Positions 35,385 through 45,430 of a stretch of 64,000 bases of DNA are shown piece by piece. The translations under genes and the position numbers were made by a program. The stretch lies in assembly GCA_029817715.1 (NCBI GenBank), contig JARUPY010000387.1, forward strand, positions 3,720,001 through 3,784,000, read 5' to 3'. The stretch is from Melastoma dodecandrum (Eukaryota; Streptophyta; Magnoliopsida; Myrtales; Melastomataceae). The first letter of the stretch is position 1. Each line of letters begins with the position of its first letter. Below the pieces are notes generated by a model. That model was given only the letters and a program-made list of their open reading frames with translations, ran no database searches and was not told the DNA's origin.

Positions 35385-35537
35385 TTCCTTGCATTCGCAG
35401 CTGTTGGCTTGTGGGGAAGGATCCTTGTCACAGGCCACATCCAAATGCCAATGCACGAGTACCTCTATGACCAGGTGACTGCCACAGCTTTGGGAAACCC
35501 ACCTGAGTGGGAGAGAGAATTGGTTAGGATCCTTTGA
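35385..35537 (+). other. Orphan exon-like open stretch, unidentified
   Basis: After a good acceptor (TTTCCACAG) there are 50 open codons ending in TGA: FLAFAAVGLWGRILVTGHIQ, then MPMHEYLYDQVTATALGNP, then PEWERELVRIL. Composition and codon pattern look like a real terminal exon: a hydrophobic stretch and a conserved-looking acidic tail. I do not recognise the family. It sits between the two decayed copies of the SCL3/calmodulin-binding block and has no visible partner exons, so it is probably a captured or transposed gene fragment. Confidence 0.4.
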
Positions 35538-35674
35538 CACGGCCTAGGCAACCGCCAGGGCCTGCGGTAAGGCAGGGCCGCTCTCAACTTTTAGATGTAG
35601 AAAAGCAGTCTGATGCTGCTGCCCGTCAGGAACCAGCTTACTGGTTCACAAGATCTCGAAGGCATGGACATTTC

Positions 35675-35935
35675 GTTGCAGTTTGTCTGTCACCTCCAAG
35701 CAGGAGAATTTCGCTATCACATGTCTGAACCTCGAGCTGGGAGACCCTTGTCGTAACCCCATGCTTCAGTTGCACAGTATCTGGAAGGAGATGATGAGAT
35801 GTACCATGGAATCCAATGGGGTTTGTTTCTTATCTTTCTCAAATTTTACTTGGCAAAAAGAATTTGATATCTGGTTTTGCATGTCCATCGTGAACATTGG
35901 AATGTATGAATTTTAACCTGAAAGAGTACATTTAT
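35675..35935 (+). pseudogene. Fragment of SCL3 (duplicate copy)
   Basis: The segment around 35690-35800 aligns with SCL3 coding sequence at about 33520-33655: TGTCTGAACCTCGAGCTGGG against AGTCTGAACGTTAATAGTGG, and ATGCTTCAGTTGCACA against GTGCTTCAGTTGCACA. It then jumps straight to sequence matching the SCL3 3' untranslated region: GAATTTGATATCTGG against GGATTTGGATATCTGG, and CTGAAAGAGTACATT in both. About 670 bp of coding sequence is therefore deleted. It cannot encode a GRAS protein. Confidence 0.75.
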
Positions 35936-37445
35936 ACGAAGGCTATATGGAGGAAAACATCTTCCAATGCAACAATGCAGGACAATTGTCAAAGAAAAAA
36001 ACTCAGACAGAACACACACATGCGACGACCCTCAGAGAGAAAGTATTGGAGTTTTGAGTCATTTTGTCGACTTTCCGAAAAATCAGCCATGGGTGATGGA
36101 TGGGGGCTTCCAGATTGTTTGTACTGTGGAAGTCAGATTCAGTCCGCAAGCAAGACTAAATGAGAACAGAGCAGGAGGATTATGAAGGGCCAGACATACC
36201 TCTTGTTGAAGGACTTCCAGCTGCAGGCTTGAATGGATAGTCCTCGAGTAACTCCTGTGGTTGTACTCTTTGTGAGTTATAAACCGTGAAACTGGCATGA
36301 CCCTTTTGAAGGCCTCAACTAGGAGTTCTGCTTTTTTCCTCGTGTCAGGAGCAAGCTTCGAAACGATTCGTCGGAGCACATAGTCAATAATCCATTCCTC
36401 TGAACTTCTCCTGTCTTGTATCATCTGATGTCTGAGATTGACCTTTTCCGCTTCCAGATCAGGTGCTGCCGGCAGATAATTCGGATCTCCTGGACTGAAT
36501 CACGGGGACTCCACCGCTGGCATGTCTAATTTCTCAAGTCTGTCAATCCTTGAAATCATGACAAAATTGGTTAGATCATCATGAGGCTTTGTTCTGCCAG
36601 TATAGAGTACATGACTTCTGGCTTGTTGCCCATCGAGGTGGTTGCATACTGGACGGAGGCTGATTCCAAGAGGCTTCTGCGGCTTTGTTAATCTCCATCG
36701 CTCTTGATGTAAGGTCTTCATTTAAGCCAAGCTCATCAGTCCTGTAGCCTTCACCGTCATCAACATATCCCCAGTCATCAGCTGAGATCTTCATAATTCT
36801 GATTGATTCCTCGTCATTCACTCCGCAGGAGTCTTTACGTGAAATGCCTGCAACCTGTGGCTATGAAGAATCTCGGAAGTAGAAGCTTGTTCCTTGGATC
36901 TGGATGTCTCTGAGTACGACTTTCTTCTTGACCATGGATTTGGTGTAAACTAGCAGCCCGCCTGTCAGGGAAGCATCAATTCGTGAGTCAAAACCTGGAG
37001 AACCGATGTCGTCTGTTCATCAGCTTCAGCATAAAGAAGTGGATCGTCACCGATGATATGGGGCACAGTAACACGGCTTCTCTCATCTTCGGATATGTTG
37101 TCTGCAATGCTGATAATTTCCGTCTTCGCAGCTGGACAAATTTCCACCTTTTCATCAATATCAATATCTCCCTCCTATCCATCATCATTGGACTCATTGC
37201 AAGCGCTACTCCCAGTCATTTCATCCCTGCAGATGCAGTATCCGCAACAATCACCCTCACTCTCTTCACAAAATTTGAAGGCCTCGTCCTCAATACCTTA
37301 GTCAACTCTCCCAGAATTTGACCATCTATTTTTGCCATTTTTATAGGTTTCGGCAAAGAATCACCAAGACCTCCACAAAAGAAGCTGGCGGGGCTCACTG
37401 GCACAACTTTTGCACTTTTCAAAAATAGTCTCCCGGTTGCCACAT

Positions 37446-37609
37446 CGTTCAAAGAGTATTTGGAAAAATGTGTTTTGTGTATATTAGAAAATATTCAGAA
37501 TTACAAAAATATATATAGAGTAGAGGTAAATATCTAACCTATGAACCTAATTCCCTTTATATCTAGATACATAGTAATTAATTATGTCTAGATGCATTCT
37601 ATTCTAACA
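37446..37609 (-). repeat. 3' LTR of the copia element
   Basis: The 164-bp repeat matches 41661-41823. Its left border (CGTTCAAAGAG on plus) corresponds to a minus-strand end ...GAACG, probably GAACA originally. Confidence 0.88.
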
Positions 37610-38603
37610 CTCCCCTCAAGCTGGAACATATGCATATCCAAGCTTGTTACATAACTCGGTGAATACTCTTGACGTCTACTCCTTGGTGAAAATGTTCGCT
37701 AACTGTTGTCCAGATCGAACAAAAGGAGTCTTAATAGTTCAATTCATCATCATATCCCGAACAAAGTGATAATTCACCTCTACATGTTTCGTCCTCTCAT
37801 GAAATACTAGATTTTTGGCAAATAAATAGCTGACTGATTATCACATCACATTTGCATGGGAGTAGACACAAGAAAACCAAGTTCACTCAGAAGATTCTTG
37901 ACCCATAACAACTCACACACAGTGTGAGCCATTGCACGATACTCCGGTTCCGCACTTGACCTAGACACCGCATTTTACTTTTTACTTCTTCAAGTTACCA
38001 AATTACCACCAATGAATGTGCAATATCCAGTCATTGAACGACGATCCGTTTTATCTCTTGCATATCCTGAATATGAATATCTTTCCACCTTCAAATGCCT
38101 ATGGTTTTGGTAAAGCAAACCTTTCCCTGAAGAGCTCTTGACGTAAGTTAGAATACACACATCAGCCTTCCAGTGGATCTTTCAAGGCTTTTGCATAAAT
38201 TGAATGACACCACTTATAGCAAAGGTGATATCTGAATGTGTGACTATTAAGTATATGAGTTTGCCAACTAACCTTCGATATCTGCCCAAATCATCAAGTA
38301 ATTCTGAAGAATCATCCTAAAACTTCAGACTGGGTTCAATTGGGGTGAGCTCTAGTTTGCAATCAATGAGACCTGTCACCATTAGCAAATCAAGTGCATA
38401 TTTTCGCTGTGACAATATAACAACATTCTTGTTGTGCAATAACTCCACGCCAAGAAAATATTTTGGTTTCCCCAAATCTTTAGTTACAAATTGGGTTTGA
38501 AGAAAGTCTCTGTTTGAAGAATCCAAGTATTGTCACTTCCTATTAGTAGAATATCATCTACATAAACCACCAAAATGACTAAGCCATTAGTACTAGACTT
38601 CAC

Positions 38604-38903
38604 TTACACAGAATGATCAGAGGAATAGGGCTTAAAGCCGATCGATTCCACAACACTGCTCAACTTCTGAAACCAGGCTCGAGGACTTTGTTTCAATCCA
38701 TATATAACCTTACGAAGCTTACATACCATCTCCCCATGAGCAACATTCCCAGGAGGTTGCTTCATATACACATCCTCTAAAAGATCTCCATAAAGAAAAT
38801 CATTCTTAACATTCAATTGTAGCATATAACATTGTAAGTTGATAGCAATTGAGAACAAAATGCGAATGGAATCAAGACGAGCAGTTGGAGAGAATGTCTC
38901 CAT
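38604..38903 (-). pseudogene. copia reverse transcriptase remnant
   Basis: The minus strand encodes METFSPTARLDSIRILFSIA, then LNVKNDFLYGDLLEDVYMKQ and YGLKQSPRAWFQKL, the standard start of copia RT, where LDVKNAFLHG is usual. The YVDD box continues just downstream near 38526-38582 in a separate frame (VVYVDDILLIGSD). A further piece at 38317-38526 contains LGKPKYFLGVEL. The element cannot make an intact polyprotein. Confidence 0.85.
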
Positions 38904-39412
38904 ATATAATCAATGCTATAAGTTTGAGAATATCCTTTGTGACGATCAACAATACCCATCAGGCTTATTTTTCATAGTAAATACCCATCGACATCCAACA
39001 ATGTCAACTCCTGAAGGGGGATGTACCAACTATCATGTTCCCCGCGAAACCAGAGCACTCACCCCTTCATCCATGATAGCTTTCCATGTAGGAGATTGAA
39101 CAGCTTCCTCATAGTTCCTTGGAATAGAGGTAGAAGACAAGGACAAGGTAAACAATTTCGAGGAAGTAGAGAGACGATCATAAGAGATGTAGTTAGAAGT
39201 GGGATGTCGGGTGGAACGTTTACCTTTACGTAAAGAAATAGGAAGATCAAGGTCAAAAGGTAGGGCTAGCGCTGATGTGTTTGACGGATCAGCCAAAGTA
39301 GAAGTATCTGTTTGGGTAACTGAACACGGCTGAGTTTGTGAATGACGGGTATCAACCCGTAATGGTGGAGACACCGGTACCAAAGGAGTAGAACAGTCAT
39401 GCATTGGAGGAA

Positions 39413-39805
39413 CTAGTTGTGGAGTACATGGTACCCGATGAGCCAATTTGTCCGTTCCTGGACGACAATCATGGCAGACATAGCAAAAACCATGAGGTAA
39501 AATTGAAAACAAAGGTTTTGAAGGAAAAATATATTGAAGAGGAATACGACCACGTAACACAAAAGAAGGCATGCAATTAATAAGATGACAAGCAGTGAGA
39601 ATTGCATTGGCCCAAAAGTGACGTGGAACATGCATTTGAACCAAGATAGTGCGTGCGACATGTAACAAGTGATAATGTTTGCGTTCGGCAACTCCATTTT
39701 GCTGAGAAGTATATGGACAAGTACTTTGATGAAGAATACCATGTGCGGAACAAAATGAAGAAATATCATTCTGCACATATTCAAGTGCATTGTCAGTACG
39801 TACAC
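39413..39805 (-). pseudogene. copia integrase core remnant
   Basis: Within 39033-39776 the minus strand reads CSAHGILHQSTCPYTSQQNG, then VAERKHYHLLHVARTIL and HFWANAILTACHLINCMPS, the conserved copia integrase C-terminal half. Flanking frames carry earlier and later pieces. The upstream section at 40043-40459 holds the protease end and the pre-integrase zinc motif (LWHQRLGHASF). Confidence 0.85.
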
Positions 39806-41660
39806 TTTAATAGAAACATCAAATTGATTTTTTATTTCATTATAAAATTGACGTAGTACATCGAGCTCTTAACTCCTATCACACAGAAGATAAACCCAGG
39901 TGACACGAGTAAAATCCTCAATAAAATTAATGAAGTTATAGTATCCCTGGACAAATTTATATTTATATGGTCCCCAAATGTCTGAATGTACTAACTCAAA
40001 AGGAGCAGTGCTATTGGACATAAAACGAAATGGAAAATAAGATTAATGATGCTTTCCTAATTGACAAGACTCATAAGAAAACTTAGAAAGTGGAATGGAA
40101 TTCCCTAAAACACGAGAAATGTTATGAAACGAAGCATGACCCAAACGTTGATGCCATAAAATAGAAGACGACATATGAGTAGTAATGAAAGCTGATGTAG
40201 AGGAAATACCAAAATAGTATAGACCATCGTGTTTAGTACCCGAACCAATCGTCTTCCAACTCTGGAGATCTTGCAACACATAGCGAGATATATAAAATGT
40301 AAGGGAACAATTGACACTTTTGGTGAGTTGACTCACAGAAATCAAATTCAAAGGGAAATTGGGTATAAAGAGAATATCAAAGAGTGATATAAAAAGAGGT
40401 GAGGGAAGTAATCCCAGAATCTTTAATAGGACAAGATTGTCCATTAGCAACAATAACATTAGATTGAGAAGAAGGGCCTATATGAGATAAGAAACGTCAA
40501 GAAACAGTCATATGAAAGGACTAGGAGGAGGCAATATGTCCTTTCTTGCATGGAGAGCTATAAGGATAGACGAGTCAATCGTCTTACCCTGGTTAGCGGT
40601 GCCTGACACAACGGTTAATGAAGCAGTTTGCGGCGTGCTGGGGATAGAGGTAGAAGCTAGAGTTTCGAACGCCAATGCCCAATCAGGTTTCCCAAACTTC
40701 CGCCATCATTTTTCAAAAAGGTGCCCACTTTGCCACAATGTACACAAGGTTAACCAGAAGAGGTAGGTTGAGACCTTCCATGATCATGTCCCCGACCACG
40801 ACCACGGCCTCGTCCGACAACTGATAATGCAGATGCTGAGTAGAGAGGATTAGACCGGTGGAGATGCACAAGGCTCGGGAATATGTTGCAGCCAAGGTTG
40901 GAATTGAGTCGCCTCCTAGCACTGAACCATGAATTTGTGCAACTATTTCAGGATGTACATCCGAAAGAAACTTAGATACAACTAGTCCTTCGTGATACTC
41001 GCGCAAATTTTGGGCATTGAGAACAATTGGCTGGTGAAGATCAAGCTCATCAATTATCCCATGAAGGGCAACATAAAACTCCGTGATAGATTGATCTCTC
41101 TAGCGAAGAGCAAACAACTGCTCATACAACTCATACACTCGAGAAATATTCTTCTCATGGCCATACATCTCCTTCAGTGACTCCCATATCTGCTCGGCGG
41201 ATGTCAACAATACTATGCTTGGAGATATAGTCTCATCCATACCGTTGAGCATCAACGTCATGACACAAGAATCTGCAACAATCCAATCTTCATATGACTT
41301 ATCATCGATTGTCGGTGGTTCATCTGTGATATGTCGCAGTTTCCTCTAGGCAGTGAGAAAAAGACGTAACGATTGAGGATACACCAAATAATTTCTACCA
41401 TCGTTCAAATTTTGCATCATTAAATCCAAAGATTTTGCATTAGTCATTCCGAACTGATCACAGATTTCTAGACAGCAAAAGGGACAGCAACGGGAAAGGT
41501 ACAAGGGTAGTGTCGACGACAGGCACAGGAGCATTGTCGACGACAGGAACAGGGGCAGCGTCGATGACAATAACAGCAGTAGGGGGCAATGATAGGAGCG
41601 GAAGGGGCAGGGAGTAACAACAGGATTTCTAAAGAACCAAAACCCTACGCTCTAATATCA

Positions 41661-41823
41661 TATTCAAGAGTATTTAGAAAAATATGTTTTTGTGTATATT
41701 GCAAAATATTCAGAATTACAAAATATATGTAGGGTAAAGGTAAATGCCTAACCTATAAACCTAACTCCCTTTATGTCTAGATACATAGTAATTAATTATG
41801 TCTAGATACATTCTATTCTAACA
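41661..41823 (-). repeat. 5' LTR of the copia element
   Basis: The 163-bp repeat pairs with 37446-37609. It is followed on the minus strand by the decayed primer-binding site TGATATTAGAGC. Confidence 0.88.
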
Positions 41824-42321
41824 CACAATAGTGTTGTATGGGTGACAAGTGGGAACAACGATGACCGTGGCAGGAGCAATAGGTGGACGAGCAAACCTTA
41901 AATACAATCATTCCCTTTAGCTCAGTGTCACCGGGATTTTACCATAAGGCATGCTGGAAAGTTATGCTGCTTTAGGGTCGACGAGCATGCTTCTTTCCGA
42001 ATACTGGCATCGGAGAATACAACTCCCGTGGTGCGTTTCTTGGCTGTGGTAAATCTCCCAAGCTTAAAACTAGGTGCCTTGGTCAGAGTCCTGACCAGTT
42101 TCAAACAGGATGACTTTTTCAAAGTTGCAGCAGCGGATGACAGCGATAATTTACTTCTTCGTCTTCCGCCTACTGATTCTGCCATCCTGATGCAGAGAAA
42201 TGGTTGGCTTGGCGCCTTGTGCAAACTTCACTGTTTTGACATGATCAGCTCAATCGCCAAGACTCCCATTCCCATGCCTTTCACCCACTATACCATGACC
42301 GGATGTAATCCTGTCGCCTTC

Positions 42322-42647
42322 TGTTATGGAGCTGGAAGGAAGCTGAAGGAAGAAAATAAGTTGAAGTACACAAGAAGATTGGAAGAAGGAAGCTTCATAG
42401 CATCGTAATGTATAGTTACAATAGTTAGTTACAAAAACTAGCTATATAAGTGTACTGTAGTTAAAGACGAGAGTTTGTTGGAGTTCCGTTACATCTTCTT
42501 CTTCCTTCCTCTATACATTCTTCGGCTTGTGTTCTTCAAGCAGTTGATTGTTGAATGAATAAGAGCTTCGATTGTGAATCTTGATCGATCAATCATACCC
42601 TTGTTCTTGTGCTTCTCCGATTTGATCAATCTCAGAAGTGCATTTCA
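42322..42647 (+). mobile_element. Solo LTR (326 bp) with perfect CCTTC target duplication
   Basis: The element starts TGTTATGGAGCTGG and ends GTGCATTTCA, giving TG...CA borders. CCTTC is present on both sides (42317-42321 and 42648-42652). A TATA-like CTATATAAGTG lies about a third of the way in, as in an LTR promoter. There is no internal coding domain and no second LTR, so this is a solo LTR left by LTR-LTR recombination. It lies about 135 bp upstream of the start of the broken calmodulin-binding gene. Orientation is inferred from the TATA-like box. Confidence 0.75.
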
Positions 42648-42652
42648 CCTTC

Positions 42653-42977
42653 CCTTTAATATTCAGAATCACAACCCAAGAATGAAACGTGGTTTTCTCC
42701 ATGTTTTCATTGGAGAAAGATGATCCAAACGGGGAAAACAAGAAACAAAAGGAATGCAACCTAGAAGAGGAGGAGAAGAAGGGGGCTCTTGAAAACAGAC
42801 GCTCTCATCTTCTTCCTTTATGTTTCTTCTCTCCATGCATTCAAAACGTAAGGAGTAGATGGGAGGATGGCGAACTCATTCCTCCTCTTTTCTTCGAGAA
42901 AGAAAAGAAAAAGGAGGGCGAGCCTCCTCGAGCCAATCTATTTTCCCGCACAAATCATAAGTATAATTTAACAATCT
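42653..42977. other. Short spacer between two solo LTRs
   Basis: It carries purine-rich sequence with an open frame (42689-43030) that has no family resemblance. It was probably the upstream region of the calmodulin-binding gene before the LTR insertions. Confidence 0.4.
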
Positions 42978-45305
42978 TGTTAACCTTGGTTTTGATGATG
43001 AGCTTGAGAAGCTATGTTATAAAATCATAGCATTGCGTTGCTGTAACACTTCGCTTGTCTTTGATGATGAGCTTGAGGAATGTGATGCTGTGTTACAGTA
43101 AGGTGTCGCTTGTAATACTGCGTCTGTCCTTTTGTAAAAGTGAAAATAATTAATTTTCAAGAATAATTCGAATTGTTCAGATTAATCCAATGTTTAATCA
43201 TTATCTGGATGTTCTACATATTTTAATTTAATTTAGAACATATTCTACCATAATATGGTTATAAAGCCTCTAATTATGGAAGTTAATCAAAATTGTTTTG
43301 ATTAATTTCATTCATTAGAGGAAAGCTTATCTTTAGCTATGAACTTGAGCTATGTGTTGCTGAGTCACAACTAGCATAAACAGTATGTTGCTGCTTTATA
43401 GTAAGCGGTCACTGTGACGTTACGCTTACAGATTGAAAATATGGAAATAAATATTTCCTATTTACATTATACTTTGATTTATTTCATATTATTTATCTGT
43501 TTGTCTAAATACGTTGAATATGATTTAAATATCTCAAATCATACAATTAGGCAACTCAATATTATGAGACTAATTTTCCAAGTTTAATTTTGAAAATACA
43601 ATATCTCATTCTGATTCTTTACAGCAGTGTTACGCTGCAAATAGCTAAAAGGTTAAATCATATAATTTTATTTATTATTTGATTTTAATAAACCGATAAG
43701 ATAAGGTTATCGTTATGTTGATTGATTTATAAAATATAGAAACAAATCATCTTATACGGATGAGATAGGGAAGTTACCGTTGTGAACTTACCTTATCTGG
43801 TTCAGCGACCATTGAGCAGACCGTTGCTCAAAATCTGTTCGCAATTTTGAAAACAAATCATGAAGATTGTCCCAATGCATCTGGACATTCTCCACGTCAT
43901 TTTCTTCATTAAAATCAGATCTGGTTCTTAGACAATATTCCCTTTGTGCGTTTGTGTGGTCTGAGTGGTTGTCCAAAGCCTGAGTGATCTGAGTGAAGCT
44001 TTGAGGATCGGCGGAGAACGTAAGGTGGTAAGTGATCGCCTGGTTCTTATCTCTTGTAAGCTGCGTGTGAGAGTGTCAAGGACTAAGTGCGACCTTGATC
44101 GTCGTGAGAAGGTGAGTGTCCTCCGTGCGTTCAACGAGCAACTGGCGAATCGTCTGAGGGAAGCTAAGTGAATACCTGTGTTGAATTCAGTAACCGGTTG
44201 CTGACCCATCGGTAAGAAGCCGTCCTTGTTGTGTCTTTTCGCAGGGAAGTCTCGAACCGACGGAGTTTGAGCAGTGAGACACGCACTTGCGGGTGCACGC
44301 CAGAAGTCTCGTGCCTGCAGAGTAGAGCAGGAGTTGGGAATACCGCCGGAGTGGAAAGAGGTCCTCCCGAGTACAGGGGTGCTGTGTAGAAGCCTCTACC
44401 TCCTGATACAGAGGGACAATAGAGCAGGTTACGTGGAAGCCGTCGGAGCTGAAAATTCCACCATAGGCACTAGGAGTGCAGTGCAGTGAGTCACGGCTAT
44501 GGTAACCATGCACGTCCGAACTGAGTGTATGACAGATACCGCGACTTCGCTGTGTGAGAAGTCAGGTTCTGCTGTGTGAGGAACCAATCCCTGTTTCATT
44601 TTCTTTTCTGATCTAAGTGATCATCTTTGTGGTTGTCTCTTGAGTACTTACAGGCTCATCTTGAGAAGAGATAGAAACTGTGTGGCCAACCTCTGCTGAA
44701 CTATTAAGTGCTGAAGCATTCCTCTGCTGTGAATCAGAAACGGACTACTCTCAGAGAAGTCGTTCTTCACTGTAAGGAATCATTTGTGAGGATTTATTCT
44801 TTAACACAACGTTGTCTTTGTGCTTTGATAGACAGGCTTACGCCTAAGTGACAACGTGCTGTGTGGAAATCCTTTGAGCAATCAACTGCTGAGTGTGAGC
44901 ATCATTCTTTTAGAAACGAGAAGACGTCCACTGTGTGAGGAGCTGATCGTTGCCCATGAGTGATCTCCTTTTTTAAAGGATTTTAAATCTCACTTGTTGA
45001 GATACCGAATGCCTAGTGCATGGGCGTTTTGCACCCATTATATTATATAGTGGAATCACCTCGTTGGTGAAAAGTGGACGTAGGTCGATTAAGGCCGAAC
45101 CACTATAAGCTGCCATGTCCCTTACGATTGCGTAAACACTCGTACGAAAACCTACTCGATCAAATCGTAACGGTTGCAGCGAAGCAGATATCATAATCTA
45201 AGAAACGCTCTGCTGTGAAACAGTACGCTTCTACTTACACTGAAAAAGGGCGAAAAAGTGATAAATATTAATTCACCCCTCTTAGTATACATAAACGATC
45301 CAACA
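42978..45305 (+). mobile_element. Large solo LTR (2328 bp), SIRE/Maximus-like, with perfect AATCT duplication
   Basis: It begins TGTTAACCTTGGTTTTGATG and ends with ATTCACCCCTCTTAGTATAC, then ATAAACGATCCAACA. That start and end resemble, from memory, the long LTRs of SIRE-type copia elements. AATCT flanks both ends exactly (42973-42977 and 45306-45310). Inside, a short unit containing TTTGATGATGAGCTTGAG is repeated near 42991 and 43062. No gag or pol is present. It ends about 125 bp from the stop codon of the armadillo-repeat gene, in that gene's 3' region. Confidence 0.85.
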
Positions 45306-45430
45306 AATCTACTTGTATTGTTTTTATCTGGTTTGTGTATTACTGACAACCTCGTCTCACACATGGCCTCTGTTCACAATCTTCCTGTGTATATTTTCTT
45401 TTCAACAACAAAGTGAAGGTTTTGACTTTT

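Larger units (their letters stand above)
37446..41823 (-). mobile_element. Ty1/copia LTR retrotransposon, decayed, minus orientation (4.38 kb)
   Basis: Two direct LTRs bound it: 3' LTR 37446-37609 and 5' LTR 41661-41823, about 163 bp each. On the minus strand each starts TGTTAGAATAGAATG. Directly after the 5' LTR lies TGATATTAGAGC (41649-41660 complemented), a decayed version of the copia initiator-Met-tRNA primer site. Just before the 3' LTR is the polypurine tract CTTGAGGGGAGTG. Flanks read CACAT and CACAA, a 4/5 target duplication. Minus-strand domains in copia order are a gag zinc-knuckle trace (CVHCGKVG near 40720), a pre-integrase HQRLGH, integrase (QQNGVAERK), reverse transcriptase with YVDD near 38550, and RNase H. 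Frameshifts and stops break all of them. LTRs differ at about 15 positions by hand count, so it is not a recent insertion. Confidence 0.93.
36180..42230 (-). pseudogene. Plant calmodulin-binding-domain protein gene, broken by a copia element
   Basis: The minus-strand start at 42185 encodes MAESVGGRRRSKLSLSSAA, then LKKSSCLKLVRTLTKAPSFK and CSSTLKQHNFPA. These are hallmarks of the plant CaM-binding-protein family. After a one-base frame break it continues PGDTELKGMIVFKVCSSTYC to LSPIQHY at about 41830. The same reading then resumes on the other side of the 4.4-kb retroelement at 37440 (VATGRLFLKSAKVVPVSP). Middle pieces follow in changing frames, for example EIISIADNISEDERSRV at 36965-37147 and MKISADDWGYVDDGEGYRTD near 36780. 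The C-terminal calmodulin-binding domain is at 36280-36424 (EEWIIDYVLRRIVSKLAPDT, RKKAELLVEAFKRVMPV). Family proteins bind Ca-calmodulin through this end. Frame breaks plus the insertion make it non-functional. Confidence 0.82.

Noticed and set aside
42689..43030. Glu/Lys-rich open frame between the solo LTRs
   Set aside because: Composition reflects purine-rich DNA, and the frame runs across the solo-LTR border at 42978.
45306..45430. Internal region of a full SIRE-type element next to the 2.3-kb LTR
   Set aside because: The exact target duplication directly after the LTR shows the element ends there; no gag, pol or primer site follows.
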